A DNA stretch of 42,235 bases from NCBI GenBank assembly GCA_900290255.1, contig OMOD01000155.1:2998-45232 (forward strand). The letters are read 5' to 3'. Shown here in pieces: positions 31,324 to 39,650 of the stretch (the stretch's first letter is position 1; each line of letters begins with the position of its first letter). The notes under the pieces are model-generated. The model made no database searches. It had not been told where the DNA came from and saw only the letters and a program-made list of their open reading frames with translations. This DNA comes from Candidatus Sulfotelmatobacter kueseliae. Its GTDB lineage: Bacteria; Acidobacteriota; Terriglobia; Terriglobales; Acidobacteriaceae. Made by a program: the position numbers and the translations under genes.

Positions 31324-33204
31324 CTAGACACGGGTTCGTTCCAGGACAGCTGTGTCGGGAGAGAGCGCGGCTGGGACGGTAGCTGCCGCACCGGCAGCTT
31401 GAGTTGCCGCGGGCACCTCAACTGGAGTTGGCGCGGGCGCGACCGGGCGCTTGATGGTGAAGCGCTGGATGCGAATCTCGCCGCGGGCATAGACCGCGAG
31501 CAGCGCCGTGACACAGTCGGGATCGAGGCGCTTGCCGGCAAGATTGCGGATGATCTGCAGAGCCTGCTCGGGCGTGTGCGCCTGCTGATAAGGACGATTC
31601 GTGGTCAGTGCGTCGAAGGTATCGCCCACGGCGATCACCCGCGCCAGCAGCGGAATCTGATCGCCCGTGAGGCCGTAAGGATATCCCCTGCCATCGAGGG
31701 CTTCGTGGTGCAGTTCGATACCAGGCAGCATTCCCGCCAGCTGCGTGACCGGGCGCAGAATGTTGGCGCCCTTGGTGGTGTGCGTCTTCATGACCTCGAA
31801 TTCTTCCTCGGTCAGGGCCCCGGGCTTTTTCAGGATGTGGTCCTCGATGCCGATCTTGCCCACGTCGTGGAGTTGGGCGGAAATCTGCAGCGTCTCCAGG
31901 AAGGGTGCGGGCAGCTTCATTTCCTTCGCAATCAGCAGGGAGTAGCGCGTGACGCGATCCGAGTGGCCGCGGGTGTATGGGTCCTTTTCGTCGACCGCGC
32001 CGGCCAACATCTGGATGGAGCCCATGAACAGAGCGCGATTCTCTTCAGCGGCGCGTTTGAGGTCTTCGACGAAGCGTTCGAGTTCTTCCGACATGGTGTT
32101 GAAGGTCTGGGCCAGTTCGCCGATTTCCGTGCGGCTCCACAAGTGTACGCGCTGCGAGAAGTCGCCGCGGGCCAGGGCTCGGCTGGACTGGGTGAGCACT
32201 TCCAGAGGATTGGTGATGCGGCGCGCGGCGAAGATGCTGACACCGATGCTCACGAGCACCGCCAGTATGGCCAGCAGGCGGGCGGTGCGCTGCATTTCGA
32301 GAATTCCGCGATAGGCCTCGCGCTGGGGTTTCTGCACCACCACCGCCCAGTCGAGGGAGGTGACCGGGCTGTAGGTGCCGAGCATCTGCACCGCTTCCGA
32401 GCCGGTGTTAATGGCGAATTCCTTGGTGGCGGCCAGTTGTGCTTTGTTGCCCCCATCCACAAAGTTGCGCACGATTTCCAGGTTCTTCATGTCCTGGCCG
32501 GTGGCGAATTCGGAGGTGGCGGCGGCGACCAGGCGGCCCTGCGCGTCGACGACATAGGGAGTCAGACCGCCCCCGCTGACTTCCTGCAGGCGGCGGATCA
32601 GAAACTGCAGATCTACGACCGAGGCGATCATGCCCAGGAATCGCGGTCCGTACTTGACCGGCGCGCTGACCAGAAAAACGGTGTGCGCGGATTTTCCTTC
32701 GCCCACGACCAGAGCCTGTCCGTTGTAGGCGCGGCCGTCGCGGGCCGCGGCGAAGGCGCGCTCCAGCTCGCGCTGCAGGAAGGCGTCAGGAGCGATGCGG
32801 CCGGCGGAAATGCCTTTGGCCTCGGAATTCAGCAGAGTGGCGTAGGCAATTTCATCGGAGGAAGAAACGAAGTTTTCGAGCAGCGCCCGCAGTTCCGGAG
32901 CGTGAATGTTTTGCTCACCGATATCGCCGCCGCTGGCCACCTGAATGGCGGAAGACAAGTTCGCCAGCATCACGCGCAGCGAATGCTCGTGCTGGGAAAG
33001 ATCGTCGGCCAGCGAGCGAGTCACCGTGTTCTGCAGCAGCATCTCGTTGGTCTTCAGACGGTCGCGATTGATGGCCACCACCTGCGTGGAATAGAAATAC
33101 ATGGGGACCGTGCTGATGACCAGAAGCACACTAAGAATGACGTACAGAATCGGGATGCGGGCGTGGCTGGAAGTGCTGGAGGACAAAGCTCTCCCTTCAC
33201 TCAA
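31324..33204 (-). CDS. Membrane HD-GYP c-di-GMP phosphodiesterase with Cache-like sensor and HAMP
   Basis: 626 residues. A first membrane helix (18-38) is followed by a large periplasmic region of about 250 residues with Cache-like sequence (ALVVGEGKSAHTVFLVSAPV, VDAQGRLVAAAT). A second helix, near 300, leads to HAMP (RRITNPLEVLTQSSRALARG). The catalytic domain carries GHSDRVTRYSLL, HDVGKIGIEDHILKKPG (H446, D447) and HHEALDGRGYPYGL, the full HD-GYP set. A proline- and alanine-rich tail of about 40 residues ends the protein. It should degrade c-di-GMP in response to an external ligand. The PilZ protein at 24511 is a plausible downstream effector. Confidence 0.93.
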   Translation of the reverse strand: MSEGRALSSSTSSHARIPILYVILSVLLVISTVPMYFYSTQVVAINRDRLKTNEMLLQNTVTRSLADDLSQHEHSLRVMLANLSSAIQVASGGDIGEQNIHAPELRALLENFVSSSDEIAYATLLNSEAKGISAGRIAPDAFLQRELERAFAAARDGRAYNGQALVVGEGKSAHTVFLVSAPVKYGPRFLGMIASVVDLQFLIRRLQEVSGGGLTPYVVDAQGRLVAAATSEFATGQDMKNLEIVRNFVDGGNKAQLAATKEFAINTGSEAVQMLGTYSPVTSLDWAVVVQKPQREAYRGILEMQRTARLLAILAVLVSIGVSIFAARRITNPLEVLTQSSRALARGDFSQRVHLWSRTEIGELAQTFNTMSEELERFVEDLKRAAEENRALFMGSIQMLAGAVDEKDPYTRGHSDRVTRYSLLIAKEMKLPAPFLETLQISAQLHDVGKIGIEDHILKKPGALTEEEFEVMKTHTTKGANILRPVTQLAGMLPGIELHHEALDGRGYPYGLTGDQIPLLARVIAVGDTFDALTTNRPYQQAHTPEQALQIIRNLAGKRLDPDCVTALLAVYARGEIRIQRFTIKRPVAPAPTPVEVPAATQAAGAAATVPAALSPDTAVLERTRV

Positions 33205-33382
33205 CTCGCAGACGCCGGGTCGAAGTGGCGGCGCCTTTCAAAGGTATCCCTAAGATTTTAGTGTGAAATGGATCAGGTTTGAGGAAAAGCTGGCCGGTTC
33301 GCCATTACCAAAGTACCTCTCAAAGGTGCCGTCTGGCGCGGCTTTGGCAGGGAAAAGCGGACCTCAGACCCCGGACTTCGCT

Positions 33383-33643
33383 CTAGTTCAGGAGCTTTTG
33401 CAAGTCCTTCCATTTGACGAGGATGACGTGATTGTCTGCCATGGCCTTCTTGAATTCGGGGCTGGTTACGACGTTGTAATCCCTCTGCCGCCACGCTGAT
33501 CCGTAGTCAGGATGGTCCACCATCACGGCCTGGAGTTCACCATCGTCGTGGCCCAGGTGAACGATGATCCCGGTGAGGTCGGGTTTCAGGTTCCGAATGA
33601 TGTTGGAGTAAAAGCTGGTCCGGTCCGCGGGGGAGACACTGCG
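33383..33643 (-). pseudogene. C-terminal remnant of a ChbG/YdjC-type polysaccharide deacetylase
   Basis: Read on the minus strand, codons immediately after the gpsA stop (33644-33646) continue in the same frame and give about 86 residues to a stop at 33383. The sequence includes SFYSNIIRNLKPDLTGIIVH, LGHDDGELQAVMVDHPDYG and WRQRDYNVVTSPEFKKAMAD. This is the C-terminal pattern of ChbG/HpnK-type deacetylases, which hydrolyse N-acetyl groups of chito-oligosaccharides or hopanoids. The N-terminal 200 residues with the metal site are missing, and there is no start codon at the beginning. Too short to fold as an enzyme. In-frame stop-codon readthrough from gpsA seems less likely than decay. Confidence 0.7.
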
Positions 33644-34666
33644 CTAGGATCCGCCGCCGGTTTCGCTCTTTCCGCTGCGCGTCATCAGTTCATGAATGGC
33701 TTCGCGGGGAGATTTTCCCTGGTGCAGAATAGCGTGCATCTGGGCGGTGATGGGCATTTCCACTCCCCGCGCCAGGGCAAGGCCTACAGCGGCGGCGGTG
33801 GTAAAGATGCCTTCAGCGACCATGCCATGCATGCCGGCCAGGATCTCGGGCAGTTTGCGGCCGCGGCCAAGTTCGACACCCACACTGCGATTGCGCGACA
33901 GGCCGCCGGTGCAGGTGAGCACCAGATCGCCCAACCCGGCGAGTCCGGCCATGGTTTCAGCCCGGCCGCCGCAAGCCGTCACCAGACGGGTCATTTCAGC
34001 CAGGCCGCGCGTGATCAGCGCGGCCACCGAATTGTGTCCCAGACCGAGACCGTCGCAGATTCCCGCGGCGATGGCGACAATGTTCTTCAGCGCGCCGCCC
34101 AGTTCCACGCCGATCACATCGCTGTTGGTGTAAACGCGGAAATTGGGATCGCTGAATTCCGTCTGCAGGGTGCGCGCGAGGGCTGGATCGCTGGAGGCGA
34201 TGGTTACTGCAGTCGGGTCGCCGCGGGCGACTTCCTGGGCGAACGAGGGACCGCTGAGCGCTCCAATGGCTGGGGCGGGTCCGTCATGGTGGAGTACTTC
34301 GGCGATCACCTCGGTCATGCGCTCGAGAGAACCTTCCTCCAGTCCCTTGGTGGCGCTCGCGATCAATGCCTGCGGGGGAATCAGCGGCCGCATGCGTTCA
34401 AACAGACCCCGACAATGCTGAGACGGCATGACGCTGATCACGATTTGCGCTCCGGCGAGTGCGGAAGCGAGATCATTCGTGGCAGTCACGCCGACGGGGA
34501 TGAGGCAGCCGGGGAGAAACTGTTCATTGATGCGCTTGTGCTGGATGGCCTGGCACACTTCGGTTTCGTGGGCCCAGAGCCGGACGCGGTGCGTGCCTTT
34601 GCGTCCGAGAACGATGGCGAGGCTCGTGCCCCACGCGCCCGCGCCGATAATGGCGATCTCGCTCAT
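33644..34666 (-). CDS. gpsA: Glycerol-3-phosphate dehydrogenase [NAD(P)+]
   Basis: 340 residues. GpsA makes sn-glycerol 3-phosphate from DHAP for phospholipid synthesis. The N-terminal Rossmann site is IAIIGAGAWGTSLAIVLGRK, followed by LIASATKGLEEGSLERMTEV and LSGPSFAQEVARGDPTA. The C-terminal helical domain has the conserved GALKNIVAIAAGICDGLGLG (catalytic Lys) and GLGDLVLTCTGGLSRNRSVG. Its ATG overlaps the plsY stop by four bases (ATGA), so PlsY and GpsA, which use each other's product, are coupled. Confidence 0.97.
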   Translation of the reverse strand: MSEIAIIGAGAWGTSLAIVLGRKGTHRVRLWAHETEVCQAIQHKRINEQFLPGCLIPVGVTATNDLASALAGAQIVISVMPSQHCRGLFERMRPLIPPQALIASATKGLEEGSLERMTEVIAEVLHHDGPAPAIGALSGPSFAQEVARGDPTAVTIASSDPALARTLQTEFSDPNFRVYTNSDVIGVELGGALKNIVAIAAGICDGLGLGHNSVAALITRGLAEMTRLVTACGGRAETMAGLAGLGDLVLTCTGGLSRNRSVGVELGRGRKLPEILAGMHGMVAEGIFTTAAAVGLALARGVEMPITAQMHAILHQGKSPREAIHELMTRSGKSETGGGS

Positions 34667-35382
34667 GGTTTTTCCGGCTCCGATCCCGGCTTCGCGCCGC
34701 GCCTGAATCCAAAGCGCCTTTCCGTGCCGGCCAGCAGGCGGCGGATGTTCTGGTGGTGCCTGGCCACGATCAGCAGCGACGCCAGCGACATGAAAGCCAA
34801 CGCCAGCCAGGCGTTGCCGTATTCATGCAGCAGCCAGGCGAGAATTGGGAAGGCCGCGACCGCGATGATCGATCCCAAAGACACGTAGCGGAACACAAGT
34901 ACAACCACGACAAATATACACACCGCTGCCAGCACGGCTTTGGGCGCGATTAGGGCAAACGCCCCCAGCCCGGTGGCGACTCCTTTGCCTCCGCGAAAGC
35001 GCAGCCAGATCGGGAAGATGTGGCCGAGAATGGCGAACAGGGCAGCCAGAGCCATGCCGGTTACGACCCGAGCCTGCGCGGCATCAGGCATCGCCGTCCA
35101 TGCGTGGTCGGGATACCAGGGTGCGTTCGCATAGGCCCAACTGATGAATTCGCCACGCAAGAAGACGAGCGCCGCCAACCCAGCCGCAGATCCTTTCAGT
35201 GCATCTAGCAGCAGCGTGACCACACCCAGCACTGGCGACTTGCGCGAGACGTTGGTAGCTCCAATATTTCCACTGCCGCTCTGCCGCACGTCCTCTCCGC
35301 GAAAGATGCGCACTAGAAGATAGCCGAAAGGGATGGAACCGAGCAGGTAACTTAGAACAGCGGTAAGGAGAAAAGATGGCAT
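34663..35382 (-). CDS. plsY: Acyl-phosphate:glycerol-3-phosphate acyltransferase
   Basis: 239 residues, integral membrane. PlsY adds the first acyl chain to glycerol 3-phosphate, using acyl-phosphate. Conserved loops: LLGSIPFGYLLVRIF, DVRQSGSGNIGATNVSR, FPIWLRFRGGKGVATGLG and VARHHQNIRRLLAGTE. There are about six hydrophobic segments. A loop of about 30 residues with several Trp and Pro (WAYANAPWYPDHAWTAMPDA) after the second membrane segment is longer than in most PlsY. It is coupled with gpsA downstream and follows thpR by 16 bases. Confidence 0.96.
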   Translation of the reverse strand: MPSFLLTAVLSYLLGSIPFGYLLVRIFRGEDVRQSGSGNIGATNVSRKSPVLGVVTLLLDALKGSAAGLAALVFLRGEFISWAYANAPWYPDHAWTAMPDAAQARVVTGMALAALFAILGHIFPIWLRFRGGKGVATGLGAFALIAPKAVLAAVCIFVVVVLVFRYVSLGSIIAVAAFPILAWLLHEYGNAWLALAFMSLASLLIVARHHQNIRRLLAGTERRFGFRRGAKPGSEPEKP

Positions 35383-35398
35383 TTTGCTCAGCAGTCTG

Positions 35399-35986
35399 CT
35401 AGTGCAGCGCGAACCGCGCCAGCTTCATGTATTTCGACCCCTTCGGCGACAACTGGCTCTGGTACAGAAAAAACTCGCGGGCGGTCATGGTACCAAACTC
35501 GGGGGCGGGCAGAGCAGCGAGTTTTTCCTGCAGGCGGAGAAAGCTGCGATGGAGGCCGTCTTCTTTGCGCCAGCGCGGCGCACCCGAACCACCCGGCCCG
35601 CGCGCGAGCGTCAGGTGGGGGCTGAAGGCCCGCGCTTCTCTCGCAACTCCAAGGGCTGCCATCTGGGTGTCAATCGTGGCGGCCAGCAACGCCAGTTGCG
35701 GCCCTGCTTCCATGCCGATCCAGAACACACGCGCGGATTTCGCGGTGGGGAAGAAGCCGTATCCGCGAAATTGAATTTCTGCCGCGTTCCCGCTGATTGT
35801 TCCCAACGCCAGCTTGATCTGCTCGACCGCAGCTTCGGGCTGCTCGCCGATAAACTTCAGGGTCACGTGCAGGGATTCCGGCTTCACCCAGCGCGCATCA
35901 GGTGCGAACCCCTGCACGCCTTCGATAAAGCGGGCGATGCGCTCGCGGATGGCGTCGTCAATGTCGACAGCGATGAAGAGGCGCAT
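35399..35986 (-). CDS. thpR: RNA 2',3'-cyclic phosphodiesterase (LigT family)
   Basis: 195 residues from the ATG at 35986 (MRLFIAVDIDDAIRERIARF); an upstream frame start at 36058 runs through a repeat and is rejected. The two catalytic HxTx motifs are HVTLKFIG and HLTLARG. The enzyme converts 2',3'-cyclic phosphate RNA ends to 2'-phosphates. No RNA ligase partner is nearby. Confidence 0.93.
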   Translation of the reverse strand: MRLFIAVDIDDAIRERIARFIEGVQGFAPDARWVKPESLHVTLKFIGEQPEAAVEQIKLALGTISGNAAEIQFRGYGFFPTAKSARVFWIGMEAGPQLALLAATIDTQMAALGVAREARAFSPHLTLARGPGGSGAPRWRKEDGLHRSFLRLQEKLAALPAPEFGTMTAREFFLYQSQLSPKGSKYMKLARFALH

Positions 35987-35995
35987 AAAAGCAGC

Positions 35996-36086
35996 TTCGA
36001 GTCCCGAGTCCTGAGTCGTGAGTGCCGAGAAGAAGGCCGACTCGGATGCGGCTCGCAACTCACAACTCGGGACTCGCAGCTCGGGA
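35996..36086. repeat. GACTCGGGACTC-type inverted repeat between cinA and thpR
   Basis: gagtcccgagtcctgagtcg is mirrored by actcacaactcgggactcg and agctcgggact. It abuts the cinA stop codon. The related short words at 27229-27260 occur in another spacer. This may be a short-word repeat family, possibly acting as terminator. Confidence 0.55.
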
Positions 36087-37331
36087 CTACATCAACTTCC
36101 TTCTTACCATATCCAGCGCCATGGTCGAGGCGAAGCGGCGGATTCGTTTGCGGTCACCGGCAAAGTTGCGCTGGACCACATCTGTCCCGCGGTCGCTGGC
36201 CACGGCGTGAAACACCAGGCCGACAGGCTTTTCCGCGGTGCCTCCGGTGGGTCCGGCCACTCCAGTGATGCCCACGCCCAAGGTCGCCTCGCAGCGATAC
36301 CGAATGCCCTCGGCCAGCGCCGCCGCCACTTCGCGGCTGACCGCGCCATGGCGCTCGATCATTTCCGCCGGGACGCCGGCGAGTTCTGTCTTCAACTGGT
36401 TGGAATAGACGATGGCCCCGCCTAGAAAATAGCGCGAACTGCCGCTGACCGACGTGATGCGTTCCGCGAGCAGTCCTCCCGTACACGATTCTGCCACGGC
36501 CAGCGTGGCGTTGCGCATCTGCAGCCAGTAGCCGACGATCTGCTCCAGCGATTCGCCGCTGCGCGAATAGACGGCGTCGTCGAGTTCATCTTCTACCAGC
36601 CCGGCGACTTCATCCACGCGCCGCTGCGCCGCATCTTGGGTTGCGGCGCGCGACTTGAAGTGCAACTCGACTTCTCCCGCTCCGGCCAGGATGGTAGTAT
36701 CCACCTCTCCATAGCGTTTGTAGATGGGCGCGACGCGTGCGTCAACGGCCGATTCGCCCAGCATGGCAACCTTCAGGGTACGGCTGGCGAGAAAGGCGGC
36801 GGGAACTTTGGCTCGCAGCCGCTCGCGCACTTCATTCTCAAATAGCGCCTTCATCTCGTGCGGAGGGCCGGGAAGGAGCACCACGATTCGATCCTTGCCT
36901 TCGAAGTTACCGGCCAGCCATTGTCCCGGCGCGGTGCCGTTGGGGTTCGGGAGCGGGGTAGCGCCGGCGATGACGTCCGCCTGCTTGATATTGTTCGGCG
37001 CCATCTTCCAGCCGTGCGCGGCGAAGCGCTGTTCGATGCGCGTCAGCATCTCTGGGTCGCGGCGTAGTTCTGCGCCGAGCGCTTCGGCAACGGCTTCGCG
37101 CGTCAGGTCATCTTCGGTGGGGCCGAGGCCGCCCGTGAAAATCAGAATGTCGGAACGAAACAGCCCGTGCTGCGCCGCCGCTACCAGCCGCCGCAGATTG
37201 TCGCCGACAACGCTCTTGCAGACGACCTCAACGCCCAGCAGGTTGAGCTGTTCGGTGAGATAGAGCGAGTTGGTGTCCATGCGGTAGGGTGTGAGCATCT
37301 CGGAACCCACCGCGATGATCTCGGCATTCAC
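36087..37331 (-). CDS. cinA: CinA-like protein (ADP-ribose pyrophosphatase / NMN amidohydrolase type)
   Basis: 414 residues, the typical CinA length. The N-terminal MoaB-like domain (AEIIAVGSEMLTPYRMDTNS, FTGGLGPTEDDLTREAVAEA and VVLLPGPPHEMKALF) is the COG1058 part; the C-terminal domain (ATLAVAESCTGGLLAERITS and GVGITGVAGPTGGTAEKPVG) carries the PncC-type nicotinamide mononucleotide deamidase motifs. It recycles NMN made by DNA ligase. The start ATG at 37331 has no good Shine-Dalgarno. Confidence 0.95.
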   Translation of the reverse strand: MNAEIIAVGSEMLTPYRMDTNSLYLTEQLNLLGVEVVCKSVVGDNLRRLVAAAQHGLFRSDILIFTGGLGPTEDDLTREAVAEALGAELRRDPEMLTRIEQRFAAHGWKMAPNNIKQADVIAGATPLPNPNGTAPGQWLAGNFEGKDRIVVLLPGPPHEMKALFENEVRERLRAKVPAAFLASRTLKVAMLGESAVDARVAPIYKRYGEVDTTILAGAGEVELHFKSRAATQDAAQRRVDEVAGLVEDELDDAVYSRSGESLEQIVGYWLQMRNATLAVAESCTGGLLAERITSVSGSSRYFLGGAIVYSNQLKTELAGVPAEMIERHGAVSREVAAALAEGIRYRCEATLGVGITGVAGPTGGTAEKPVGLVFHAVASDRGTDVVQRNFAGDRKRIRRFASTMALDMVRRKLM

Positions 37332-37420
37332 GCGTTAGAAGTTTAAATGAAAAGCGGCACGGTGAGCTCGCTGGTAGCTCAATGTGAATGATAGACGACG
37401 TCTTCATTTTCTTCCGGGGC

Positions 37421-37530
37421 GTCATCCCGAGCGGAGCCGTTTTTCAGGCGGAGCGAGGGATCTCCCAGCAGGCGAACGTCTCAAGGGAGATCCCTCGGCC
37501 CGCTGGCAAAGCGCGGTCCTTCGGGATGAC
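37421..37530. repeat. Dispersed GTCATCCCGAGCG palindromic element, second full copy
   Basis: 110 bases: gtcatcccgagcggagccgt, aggcggagcgagggatctcc, then the mirrored side gggagatccctcggcccgct ending tcgggatgac. Compare with 25230-25348: ends and inner hairpin are nearly identical, the central loop differs. It lies in the spacer upstream of cinA. Confidence 0.75.
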
Positions 37531-37575
37531 GCCGCAGGGCAGCGCGAAGTTCATATTGGGCCAAGCGTCTCGGAC

Positions 37576-38670
37576 TTATTCAGGCAGCAGGGGCAAGCCC
37601 TGAATGTTCCACGCGAGATGGTGCACGGCGTCGGTAGTGGCAAGAACGACCGACCGCCCAGGCGCGAAGGCCAGCCCGACCAGCCCGTGGCCGGCAACTT
37701 CCAGGGTGGCCTTGCCATCGGGTGTGATCTTCACAATCCCGCGCTTGCCGGCGAGCGAGGCCGCGACATAGAGGTTCCCCTCCCCATCGAAGGCCAGTCC
37801 CTGCGGCCGGCCCAGACCCTTGTAGAAGGTGCTCACGGTGCCGTTGGGAGCGATCTTGTACACGTGATCGAAGCTGGAGGTGGTCGGCCCGGTTACGAAG
37901 AGATCGCCGTGTGCGTTGAACGCAAGGTGGTAAGCCGACACACTCGGCTCCAGCGTGGCAAAAACAAAGACCTGCTGATCGCGCGAAATCTTGAAGATGG
38001 TGCCGCTGCGGTCGCCCACGTAAAGATTCTGCTCGCGATCGAAGGCGATGCCCGTGGCTACGCCCATGCCTTCGGCATAGGTGGTCATGCTCCCGTTGGG
38101 AGCCACGCGATAGACGGCGCCGTCATAGCGCGAGGAGGCGTACAACATGCCTTGGCGGTCGAAAGCCATGGAAGTGGCGTTCATCATCTCGACCACGAAT
38201 GGCTTTACGGTGTAGTTGGTATCAATCTTGAAGATGGCCACCGGAACTTTCTGCCCGCGCGAACCGGAGAATGTGACATAGAGATTGCCTTCGGCGTCGA
38301 GCGCGGGATTGGTGACGGGGTGAAGATTCTCGGCGATGGGCACGGCGACCTTTACGGGTTGGGCGTTGCTGACATGGCCGTCGGTAGCAACCACGAGCGC
38401 GCCGGAAGTCGCGCCCTCGGGCACGCGCGCGACCAGAAAGGCGTCGGAACTGACCACGACCGATCCTTCAACGTCGCCGAATCGCACTTTGGGACGGACC
38501 AACTCCCGTGGCCGCAACCCCGAACCGGTGATGCGGATTTCGCCCCCGGCCAGGGCCAGAGCCGGCACAATCGCGTCGATGCGCGGCCCGCCGTTCACGT
38601 TTTTTCTGCCCAGGATGCGGTCAGAAAGACTCATGAGAAATACCGAGCACAGAGTTGCGAGCCCGAGCAT
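37576..38670 (-). CDS. Exported IPT/TIG plus NHL-type beta-propeller protein
   Basis: 364 residues. A short N-terminal hydrophobic segment (MLGLATLCSVFLMSL) serves as anchor or signal. Residues about 28-105 form an IPT/TIG Ig-like domain (IDAIVPALALAGGEIRITGS). The rest is a six-bladed NHL/SMP-30-like propeller with repeated DxxGNLYVT blades: NPALDAEGNLYVTFSGSRGQ, SMAFDRQGMLYASSR, GIAFDREQNLYVGDR, HLAFNAHGDLFVTGP and GLAFDGEGNLYVAASLAG. No catalytic residues can be assigned. A binding or scaffolding role is likely. Confidence 0.85.
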   Translation of the reverse strand: MLGLATLCSVFLMSLSDRILGRKNVNGGPRIDAIVPALALAGGEIRITGSGLRPRELVRPKVRFGDVEGSVVVSSDAFLVARVPEGATSGALVVATDGHVSNAQPVKVAVPIAENLHPVTNPALDAEGNLYVTFSGSRGQKVPVAIFKIDTNYTVKPFVVEMMNATSMAFDRQGMLYASSRYDGAVYRVAPNGSMTTYAEGMGVATGIAFDREQNLYVGDRSGTIFKISRDQQVFVFATLEPSVSAYHLAFNAHGDLFVTGPTTSSFDHVYKIAPNGTVSTFYKGLGRPQGLAFDGEGNLYVAASLAGKRGIVKITPDGKATLEVAGHGLVGLAFAPGRSVVLATTDAVHHLAWNIQGLPLLPE

Positions 38671-38709
38671 CGCAGAGTTTACTGCCCGGGTCTCGCCGCT
38701 CGCAACTGC

Positions 38710-39297
38710 CTACTTGCTTAGTACACCAAAATGCAGCAAAAGTTGCATCCCCAAGAAGGAGTAAATCCCTGCCGCCACATCATCCAGCACAATGCCTGCG
38801 CCCTCGGGAAGCCTCTCCAGCTGCCGCACCGGAGGAGGCTTGACGATATCGAAGGCTCGAAAAAATATAAAACCAGCCAGAAAAGTTTTCCACGCGAGAG
38901 GAGCGCCGATCAGAGCGATCAGTTGGCCGGCGACTTCGTCAATCACCACGAACTGCGGATCCTTGCTTCCCGACGACCGGGCGACTTGCGTGGCGGCGGG
39001 AATACCGATCAGCGTGACGAGGATTGCCAGCGCGTACGCGACCGGCGTGCGCAGGGACGGAGTGAGCCAGTGCGCAAGAACGGCCCAGAGCAGTACGGTC
39101 GCGGCTGAACCCCAAGTCCCCGGGCCCGGGCGCATTCGGCCAATGCCGAAAAAAGTCGCGATCAGAGTTGCCCAGAGTGGAGCGCCGGGACGAGACACAC
39201 CTTCGCTGGGGGAAGATCCAGCGACCGCCTGCGGGACAGCGGCGCTGCGGTCGGGCGTCATATCGGTCTTGGACTCGTTAGCCTTGATTGATCCCAT
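38710..39297 (-). CDS. pgpA: Phosphatidylglycerophosphatase A
   Basis: 195 residues with four membrane segments. PgpA dephosphorylates phosphatidylglycerophosphate in cardiolipin and PG synthesis. Conserved motifs are GRMRPGPGTWGSAA, FVVIDEVAGQLIAL and FFRAFDIVKPPPVRQLE with LDDVAAGIYS. The first 35 residues are an extra soluble, S/P-rich lead (KTDMTPDRSAAVPQAVAG) that comes partly from a short GC-rich repeat-like stretch, so the true start might be the later ATG at 39261 (MTPDRS). Confidence 0.93.
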   Translation of the reverse strand: MGSIKANESKTDMTPDRSAAVPQAVAGSSPSEGVSRPGAPLWATLIATFFGIGRMRPGPGTWGSAATVLLWAVLAHWLTPSLRTPVAYALAILVTLIGIPAATQVARSSGSKDPQFVVIDEVAGQLIALIGAPLAWKTFLAGFIFFRAFDIVKPPPVRQLERLPEGAGIVLDDVAAGIYSFLGMQLLLHFGVLSK

Positions 39298-39318
39298 ACT
39301 TAAGCGCCGCTAGGTGTC

Positions 39319-39364
39319 GTAGCGCCGCCGTCTTCAGCGGCTGTCGTGCTGGCGTCTCGCCCGC
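39319..39364 (+). repeat. Dispersed GTAGCGCCGCCGTCT element, plus-strand copy
   Basis: gtagcgccgccgtcttcagc, then ggctgtcgtgctggcgtctc and gcccgc. It is a close relative of the minus-strand element at 9741-9788. It lies between pgpA and yacG. Confidence 0.6.
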
Positions 39365-39373
39365 ACACGCTCG

Positions 39374-39586
39374 TTACGGGTCTTTGTCTACGTCTTCCAG
39401 ATTGCTCTCGCGGATCGGTTCTTCCGCGTCTCTGACCGGCGATGAGATCACATAAGCTCCGCTCGCCCATCTGCCCAGATCAATAGTGCGGCAGCGCTGG
39501 CTGCAAAAAGGGAAATCCATATCGGTGTTTTTCACCGGCTTCTTGCAGATCGGGCAGCGGAGTTTGAGCGTGCGCTTGCGCGGCAT
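39374..39586 (-). CDS. yacG: DNA gyrase inhibitor YacG (zinc-binding)
   Basis: 70 residues. The four cysteines are in RCPICKKPV and [16 protein letters not shown], the YacG treble-clef pattern. YacG binds zinc and inhibits DNA gyrase in E. coli. Followed at 64 bases (upstream on the same strand) by rimO. Confidence 0.93.
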   Translation of the reverse strand: MPRKRTLKLRCPICKKPVKNTDMDFPFCSQRCRTIDLGRWASGAYVISSPVRDAEEPIRESNLEDVDKDP

Positions 39587-39650
39587 ATCGCTTCTTATTG
39601 TAGAAGGAAGATTTCAGATTGCAGGTTGAAAATCGAGTCCTTTTGCCGCG

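Noticed and set aside
31399..33261. Open plus-strand frame of 620 codons opposite the HD-GYP gene
   Set aside because: No domain, no start signal; the HD-GYP reading has complete catalytic motifs.
33263..33499. 78-codon plus-strand ORF
   Set aside because: Lies opposite the deacetylase remnant; protein has no family features and the remnant explains the DNA.
33512..34888. Open plus-strand frame of 458 codons over gpsA and plsY
   Set aside because: Composition is that of an antisense shadow; gpsA and plsY are certain.
37384..38721. Open plus-strand frame of 445 codons opposite the NHL protein
   Set aside because: No recognisable protein features; the minus frame has repeated propeller blades.
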